A stretch of DNA of 64,000 nt from Blautia sp. (lineage in GTDB: Bacteria; Bacillota; Clostridia; Lachnospirales; Lachnospiraceae): positions 1 to 64,000 of the forward strand of contig JALFGN010000054.1 of NCBI GenBank assembly GCA_022777285.1. Direction: 5' to 3'. The position numbers and the translations under genes were made by a program. The stretch's first letter is position 1. Each line of letters opens with the position of its first letter. This document shows, one piece after another, positions 59,386 through 64,000 of the stretch. A model generated the notes under the pieces. The model had not been told where the DNA came from and did not search any database. It saw only the letters and a list, made by a program, of their open reading frames with translations.

Positions 59386-60369
59386 ATGAAAGAATTGACA
59401 GTAAAATCAGGAGAAAGCGGTCAGAGATTCGATAAATATCTTGCAAGATATCTCAAAGAAGCACCGAAAAGTTTTCTCTATAAGATGTTGCGAAAGAAGA
59501 ATATTACATTAAATGGGAAAAAAGCCGACGGCAGTGAAAAACTTCAGGCAGAGGATACCATCCAGTTGTTCTTTTCCGATGAAACACTGGAAAAGTTCAT
59601 GGGACAGGAAAAGGAAGCACAGGTATGTCCGCTGGAAATCCTTTATGAAGATGCGGATGTGCTGTTTATTAATAAACCGGTGGGAATGCTTTCACAGAAG
59701 GCAAAAAAAGAAGATGTGTCTTTGGTCGAATACCTTGCCGGGTATCTGCTTAAATCCGGTGCCATGACAAAGGAAGATCTGCAGACTTTTCATCCGGCTG
59801 TATGCAACCGTCTGGACCGGAATACCAGCGGGATCGTGGCAGCAGGCAAGACGATGGCGGGCCTTCAGACTTTATCCGAAGCCTTTCACGACCGAAGTCT
59901 GCATAAGTATTATCTGACGATTGTGGGAGGCGTGATTGATAAGCCGGCATACATAAAAGGATATCTGGTGAAAAACAAGGAAACCAATCACGTTACGGTA
60001 ACCAGAAAGCCGGTGAAGGACAGCCTTCCTATAGAAACCAGATATACGCCTGTGTCGTGTTCCAAAGACAGAAGCGTTACACTTCTGAAGGTAGAACTGC
60101 TTACCGGGCGTTCCCATCAGATTCGCAGTCATCTTGCAAGCATCGGACATCCGGTGGCAGGAGACTGGAAATATGGAGACAGCCGACTGAATCGGAGATA
60201 CAAAGAAATGTATGGCGTACAGAGTCAGTTGCTGCATTCCTGGAAGCTGATCTTGCCTGCAGGAAAGGGAGAACTGCAGAATTTGTCCGGATTGGAAATT
60301 ACAGCACCCGTACCGGAAACCTTTGCAAACGTAATAAAAGGGGAGAAAATAAATGGAGAAAAAATATAA
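59386..60369 (+). CDS. RluA-family pseudouridine synthase
   Basis: The 327-residue protein has an S4 domain (SGQRFDKYLARYLKEAPKSFLYKMLRKK), then the RluA core with CNRLDRNTSGIVAAGKT (about residue 143) including the catalytic Asp, and GRSHQIRSHLASIGHPVAGDWKYG. It probably modifies 23S rRNA or tRNA. It overlaps the next gene by 17 nt. Confidence 0.94.
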   Translation: MKELTVKSGESGQRFDKYLARYLKEAPKSFLYKMLRKKNITLNGKKADGSEKLQAEDTIQLFFSDETLEKFMGQEKEAQVCPLEILYEDADVLFINKPVGMLSQKAKKEDVSLVEYLAGYLLKSGAMTKEDLQTFHPAVCNRLDRNTSGIVAAGKTMAGLQTLSEAFHDRSLHKYYLTIVGGVIDKPAYIKGYLVKNKETNHVTVTRKPVKDSLPIETRYTPVSCSKDRSVTLLKVELLTGRSHQIRSHLASIGHPVAGDWKYGDSRLNRRYKEMYGVQSQLLHSWKLILPAGKGELQNLSGLEITAPVPETFANVIKGEKINGEKI

Positions 60370-60892
60370 AGGACCCTCAATTATGGAAGAACTCTGGGAA
60401 TATATCAAGATGATCATCTTTGTAGTCATGGTTGTTTTTGTGATTAACAATCTGCTTCTGATCAATGCCAGAATTCCTTCCGAATCGATGGAAAATACGA
60501 TCATGACAGGAGACCGGATTTTTGGAAACCGGCTGGCTTATCTCAGTCATGATCCGGAGCGTTTTGATATTGTTATTTTTAAATTTCCGGATGATGAAAG
60601 TCAGCTCTTTATCAAACGCGTCATTGGGCTTCCCGGAGAAACGGTAGAGATCCTTGACGGAAAAGTCTATATCGATGGATCCGATACGCCCCTGGATGAC
60701 AGTTTTACCGCGGAAACGCCCATAGGAGATTTTGGTCCTTATGTGGTTCCGGAAGGAAGCTATTTTATGCTTGGCGACAACCGAAACTGTTCCAGAGATT
60801 CCAGATACTGGATCCATCCATTTGTACAAAAAGACAAAATTCTCGGAAAGGCAGTGCTGCGGTATTTCCCGTCACCGAAATTGCTGAAATAG
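60353..60892 (+). CDS. lepB: Type I signal peptidase
   Basis: This membrane protease cleaves secretory signal peptides. The 179-residue protein has an N-terminal membrane segment (about residues 17-37), the catalytic Ser in IPSESMENTI (about residue 44) and the catalytic Lys in KRVIGLPGE (about residue 84), then the GDNRNCSRDSRYW box. ATG 60353 follows AGGGGA. Confidence 0.95.
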   Translation: MEKKYKGPSIMEELWEYIKMIIFVVMVVFVINNLLLINARIPSESMENTIMTGDRIFGNRLAYLSHDPERFDIVIFKFPDDESQLFIKRVIGLPGETVEILDGKVYIDGSDTPLDDSFTAETPIGDFGPYVVPEGSYFMLGDNRNCSRDSRYWIHPFVQKDKILGKAVLRYFPSPKLLK

Positions 60893-60900
60893 GAAAAAAT

Positions 60901-61437
60901 ATGGCAACCTGGAATTCAAGAGGATTGAGAGGATCTGCACTGGAAGAATTTATCAATCAGACCTGTCAGCAGTACCGGGAAAAGAAACTGGCATTGATTC
61001 AGAAAGTGCCAACCCCCATTACACCGGTGCGGATCGATAAAGAAAGCCGTCATATTACGCTGGCTTATTTTGATAAAAAGAGTACGGTGGATTATATTGG
61101 AGTGGTACAGGGGATTCCTGTGTGCTTTGATGCGAAAGAGTGCAGGACAGACAACTTTCCCCTTCAGAATATTCATCCCCATCAGGTGAAATTTATGGGG
61201 GATTTTGAAAAGCAGGAAGGAATTGCTTTTCTGATTCTGTTTTTCACGCACAGAGATGAAATTTATTATATGACTTATAAAGAAATGCTCCGTTTCTGGA
61301 AACGAGGACAGGAGGGAGGACCGAAACATTTTAAGTATACGGAACTGAATCCTGCCTTTTTCCTGAAACGGAACAAAAATTATCTGGTGCCTTTTCTGGA
61401 TGGAATTGCACTGGATCTGAAACTCCGGGAGACTTAA
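60901..61437 (+). CDS. recU: Holliday junction resolvase RecU
   Basis: The 178-residue protein has RecU family signatures: WNSRGLRGSALEEFINQTC, LIQKVPTPITPVRIDK, RHITLAYFDKKSTVDYIGVVQGIPVCFDAKEC (the nuclease D-E-K residues) and LQNIHPHQVKFMGDFEKQ. It is the Gram-positive counterpart of RuvC. A weak ribosome site lies upstream; the 3' end overlaps the convergent lacI-type gene by 4 nt. It complements the ruvAB genes in this same window. Confidence 0.93.
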   Translation: MATWNSRGLRGSALEEFINQTCQQYREKKLALIQKVPTPITPVRIDKESRHITLAYFDKKSTVDYIGVVQGIPVCFDAKECRTDNFPLQNIHPHQVKFMGDFEKQEGIAFLILFFTHRDEIYYMTYKEMLRFWKRGQEGGPKHFKYTELNPAFFLKRNKNYLVPFLDGIALDLKLRET

Positions 61438-62483
61438 CTTTCGGAGTTGTTTTTTTCTGTTGTTTCCCTTGGAATGATCCGAGGGGAGATCATTTTGTGA
61501 ACCGGTCTGGATAAGGAAACCGGTTTTTCCTTTTTACGCTCTGCAATCTGTTCTACCAGAAGACGGACAGCTTCGCAGGCAATGGTTTCAATCTGCTGGC
61601 TGATCGAACTGATTGGGAAAATGGCTTCTCTGGAAACAGGAGAATCATCAAATCCGATCAGAAACCAGTCATCCGGCAGTTTTCCATACTTGCGGACAAT
61701 TAGATTCAGGAAGATATTGGCATAAGTATCACCGGAGATAAAAATACCAATGCGCAGACCGTTGTACTGTTCCTGAATGGAATCCAGGATATTTCCCAGA
61801 TGTTCTTTCATTTCTTCGTAAGTAGTTCCAAGTGGCTGAATGAGAATTTCATGTTTCTGGTTCTGCTCTTTGCAGTAATCGGAAAAGGCCTGAATCCTTT
61901 GATAAGCAGGAATCTGTCGGTCGGTAGGGGTATTGATATGGATCAACACCTGGCAGCCATGAGAAGCCAGAAGCTGACAGGCTTTGAAGGATCCGGAATA
62001 ATTATCACAGTTGACACTGGAAATGTAGTGGTCTTCCCGTTCCACTGCTACAACCGGAATCGGCAGACTGGCAAGTTCCAGAGAAGGAAGGGTGTGACTG
62101 AGTACGATCAGACCTTCAATTTTGTAAGCCAACAGTTCCTGAATGTATTTTCGCTCCGTCTCTTCTTTGTCCTTTCCGATAAAGACCAGAAACTTATAAC
62201 CAAAGGTTTCGTAAGTGGACAAAATCTGGTTCAGCATTTCCGAATAGTAGGCCAGATAGAGATTGGGAATGAGGATTCCGATAAATTCGGTCTGACCGTT
62301 TGCCAGAATTCTGGCTACCTTATTTTCTTTATAATCCAGCTTTTCCAGTGCATCCGATACAATCTTCTGATTTTCCGGTGTGAGAGAGTCCGGATTGTTA
62401 AAATAGCGGGATATGGTGGTTTTGGAAAAACCGGTAAATTTTGCAATATCATTAAAGGTTATGTTTTTTTTCTTTTCTGCCAT
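61434..62483 (-). CDS. LacI-family transcriptional repressor
   Basis: The 349-residue protein begins with a LacI-type DNA-binding domain (ITFNDIAKFTGFSKTTISRYFNNPDSLTPENQKIV) and has a periplasmic-binding-like sugar-sensing domain (FIGILIPNLYLAYYSEML, VVAVERE, GFDDSPVSREAIFPISSISQ). It is divergent from the amylosucrase-like gene and flanks two matching operators. The expected job is to repress that gene in the absence of sucrose or a related sugar. ATG 62483 follows GGTGAAC; the start at 62495 is an alternative. Confidence 0.92.
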   Translation of the reverse strand: MAEKKKNITFNDIAKFTGFSKTTISRYFNNPDSLTPENQKIVSDALEKLDYKENKVARILANGQTEFIGILIPNLYLAYYSEMLNQILSTYETFGYKFLVFIGKDKEETERKYIQELLAYKIEGLIVLSHTLPSLELASLPIPVVAVEREDHYISSVNCDNYSGSFKACQLLASHGCQVLIHINTPTDRQIPAYQRIQAFSDYCKEQNQKHEILIQPLGTTYEEMKEHLGNILDSIQEQYNGLRIGIFISGDTYANIFLNLIVRKYGKLPDDWFLIGFDDSPVSREAIFPISSISQQIETIACEAVRLLVEQIAERKKEKPVSLSRPVHKMISPRIIPRETTEKNNSES

Positions 62484-62517
62484 AATGTTCACCATCTGTT
62501 AAAGAATTGTTTTTTTT

Positions 62518-62546
62518 ATTATAGCAGAAAAACGAAAAACTCTCAA
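62518..62546 (-). promoter_or_regulatory. Promoter of the LacI-family gene (minus strand)
   Basis: On the minus strand TTGAGA (62546-62541), a 17 bp spacer and TATAAT (62523-62518), about 35 bp before the repressor ATG. Confidence 0.7.
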
Positions 62547-62567
62547 TGGTTCTCAAGGAGAAAAATG

Positions 62568-62590
62568 GAAAGTGACCGGTTTTGTAAAAA
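62568..62590. promoter_or_regulatory. LacI-family operator 1 (distal)
   Basis: Carries AAGTGACCGGTT-TGTAA, the same left half as operator 2, with a degraded right half. It lies about 25 bp upstream of the repressor's own -35 box and about 114 bp from operator 2, roughly eleven helical turns, suitable for looping and autoregulation. Confidence 0.6.
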
Positions 62591-62645
62591 ATAGATGAAA
62601 ATGGAAAACCTTATTAATGAAAAATGCTGAAAAGCCTTTTGGTAA

Positions 62646-62674
62646 TTGTGTTTCAGAGATTCTTGTGCTATTAT
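62646..62674 (+). promoter_or_regulatory. Promoter of the amylosucrase-like gene
   Basis: TTGTGT (62646-62651), a 17 bp spacer and TATTAT (62669-62674). Operator 2 begins ten bases downstream. Confidence 0.6.
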
Positions 62675-62683
62675 AAAATCAGA

Positions 62684-62705
62684 AAGTGACCGGTTATGTA
62701 ACCGA
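62684..62705. promoter_or_regulatory. LacI-family operator 2 (over the transcription start)
   Basis: Contains the palindrome CGGTTATGTAACCG (62691-62704) within AAGTGACCGGTTATGTAACC. It covers the expected transcription start, the classical position for repression. Confidence 0.75.
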
Positions 62706-62755
62706 AACAAACAATAAAATCATACGGGGTAGGAACCGAAATACAGGAGGAAAAA

Positions 62756-64000
62756 ATGGGTAAGAAAGAGATTGTTTTTCAGGAAAGAATGAATCGTCAT
62801 CACGATGAACTGAAGTGGCTGTATACGGAGTTGTATGGCAACAGCGATATGTTTGCAGAACTTTGTTCACAGATGTATGAATATTACAAAGCCCGAAAGC
62901 AGAAACTGCATAACCGTGACGCAAAAAGAGCAGAGGATCCGGATTGGTTCAGAAAAAAAGATATGCTGGGTATGATGCTTTATATTGATAACTTTGCAGG
63001 AAACTTAAAAGGTGTTCGTGAAAAACTGGATTATCTGAAATCCTGCAATGTAAACTGTATTCATTTGATGCCATTTCTGGATTCTCCGGAAGGCCGTTCC
63101 GACGGTGGTTATGCAGTTGCTGATTTCAGAAAAGTAAAACCGGAACTGGGTACCATGGAAGATCTGGCAGAACTGACCGATGCCTGTCATGCAAAAAATA
63201 TGAATGTATGCATGGACTTCGTTATGAATCATACTTCCGAAGACCATGAATGGGCAAAACGTGCAAGAAACGGTGAAGGCGAATATATGAGCCGTTATTT
63301 CTTCTATGACAGCTATGATATTCCGGCAGAATATGAAAAAACAGTACCGCAGGTATTTCCTACCACGGCACCTGGTAATTTCACTTATCTTCCCGAGATC
63401 AAGCATCATGTAATGACAACCTTCTATCCTTATCAGTGGGATTTGAATTACAAAAATCCAAGAGTCTTTAATGAGATGATGTATAATTTCCTGTATCTTG
63501 CAAACCAGGGAATCGATGTAATCCGTATTGATGCGGTTCCCTATATCTGGAAAGAGCTGGGAACACAATGCAGAAACCTTCCGCAGGTGCATACCATTGT
63601 CCGCATGATGCGTATGATCGCAGAAATCGTATGCCCAAGTGTCATCCTTCTGGGAGAAGTCGTTATGGAGCCGGAAAAAGTAGTTCCTTATTTTGGAACC
63701 ATTGAAAAACCGGAGTGCCATATGCTTTACAATGTCACCACGATGGCAAGTACCTGGCATACCGTAGCTACGCACGATATCCGTCTTCTGAAAAAACAGA
63801 TGGATATTGTAAATGGACTTCCAAAAGAATATGTATTCCTCAATTATCTCAGATGCCACGATGACATTGGCTGGGGTCTGGATTATCCGACTTTAAAGAG
63901 CTGGGGACTGGAGGAAATCTCTCATAAACGCTACCTCAATGATTTCTTTACCGGAAAAGTACAGGGAAGTGTCAGCAGAGGCGAACTTTATAATGACGAC
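62756..64000 (+). CDS. Amylosucrase-like glycoside hydrolase family 13 enzyme, 3'-truncated by the window edge
   Basis: The frame is open from ATG 62756 (AGGAGG at 62745-62750) to the window end, giving 415 residues so far. Conserved GH13 regions are in order: GGYAVADF (about 115), DFVMNHTS (about 155), GIDVIRIDAVPYIWK with the nucleophile Asp (about 258), LLGEVV with the acid/base Glu (about 300) and NYLRCHDDIGW (about 360). The N-terminal helical part and the HDDIGW block match the amylosucrase subfamily (GH13_4), which converts sucrose to alpha-glucan plus fructose, or hydrolyses it. Regulated by the divergent LacI-family protein through the operators at 62568 and 62684. Confidence 0.88.
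   Translation, partial: MGKKEIVFQERMNRHHDELKWLYTELYGNSDMFAELCSQMYEYYKARKQKLHNRDAKRAEDPDWFRKKDMLGMMLYIDNFAGNLKGVREKLDYLKSCNVNCIHLMPFLDSPEGRSDGGYAVADFRKVKPELGTMEDLAELTDACHAKNMNVCMDFVMNHTSEDHEWAKRARNGEGEYMSRYFFYDSYDIPAEYEKTVPQVFPTTAPGNFTYLPEIKHHVMTTFYPYQWDLNYKNPRVFNEMMYNFLYLANQGIDVIRIDAVPYIWKELGTQCRNLPQVHTIVRMMRMIAEIVCPSVILLGEVVMEPEKVVPYFGTIEKPECHMLYNVTTMASTWHTVATHDIRLLKKQMDIVNGLPKEYVFLNYLRCHDDIGWGLDYPTLKSWGLEEISHKRYLNDFFTGKVQGSVSRGELYNDD

Noticed and set aside
1..64000. CRISPR arrays, tRNA or rRNA genes, integrases, intact transposases
   Set aside because: No regularly spaced repeats, cloverleaf, rRNA sequence or recombinase motif was found on reading either strand; small tRNAs could still be missed by eye.

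Overview
The window comes from a low-to-mid GC, spore-forming anaerobic Firmicute, most likely a Lachnospiraceae gut bacterium of the Blautia/Mediterraneibacter/Dorea kind. The evidence is an Rnf complex, spore genes (GerW/YtfJ, an alpha/beta SASP, YlbJ), clostridial Gx-transporter, DUF6465 and RecU proteins, and AGGAGG ribosome sites throughout. The genus is an inference. No rRNA, tRNA, CRISPR array, prophage or intact insertion sequence was seen.

Layout. 1-563 is the end of trpA. 571-1082 is a giant imperfect hairpin (element A). 1295-6548 is a biotin-dependent, Na+-pumping decarboxylase operon (carboxyltransferase, OadG, biotin carrier, OadB, 5S/OadA). 6690-12661 holds an RpiR regulator, a flavoprotein, cmk, ispH overlapping an S1-domain gene, and a DEDD nuclease. 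13705-20675 is rnfCDGEAB with apbE, a NusG_II protein and a Gx transporter. 20672-30049 holds ruvAB, zapA, a U32 peptidase, a FtsW/RodA protein with its PBP, a Nudix hydrolase and a tandem PPK2 kinase. 30073-36529 holds DUF2953-gerW, rpmB, an Asp23 protein, a DAK2/FakA protein and recG. 36539-37053 is a second giant hairpin (element B). 37086-40880 is a 1264-residue ABC permease with a long coiled coil. 41513-46955 is an unusual four-gene operon: a MATE pump fused to a degenerate HATPase, a GH3-type acyl-adenylating enzyme, a SpoIIE/PP2C phosphatase and an RsbW-like kinase. 47088-50846 holds a SASP, mgsA, rsmD, coaD, a coiled-coil protein and ylbJ. 50970-61437 holds pepD, a small alarmone synthetase and a tightly overlapping run of RNA-modification, secretion and recombination genes ending in recU. 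61434-64000 is a LacI repressor divergent from an amylosucrase-like GH13 gene, with two matching operators.

Working together. The decarboxylase operon and the Rnf complex both make ion gradients. ApbE should supply the covalent FMN on RnfD and RnfG. The RsbW/PP2C pair suggests partner switching that controls the MATE/GH3 module.

The strongest novelty candidate is the pair of giant hairpins. They share a conserved structured core in opposite orientation. Their outer arms (about 65 bp) are unrelated in sequence between copies yet almost perfectly self-complementary within each copy. An inner 28-29 bp stem and two shorter stems change in compensating fashion. This looks like a structured RNA or DNA-hairpin family with locus-specific self-complementary arms.
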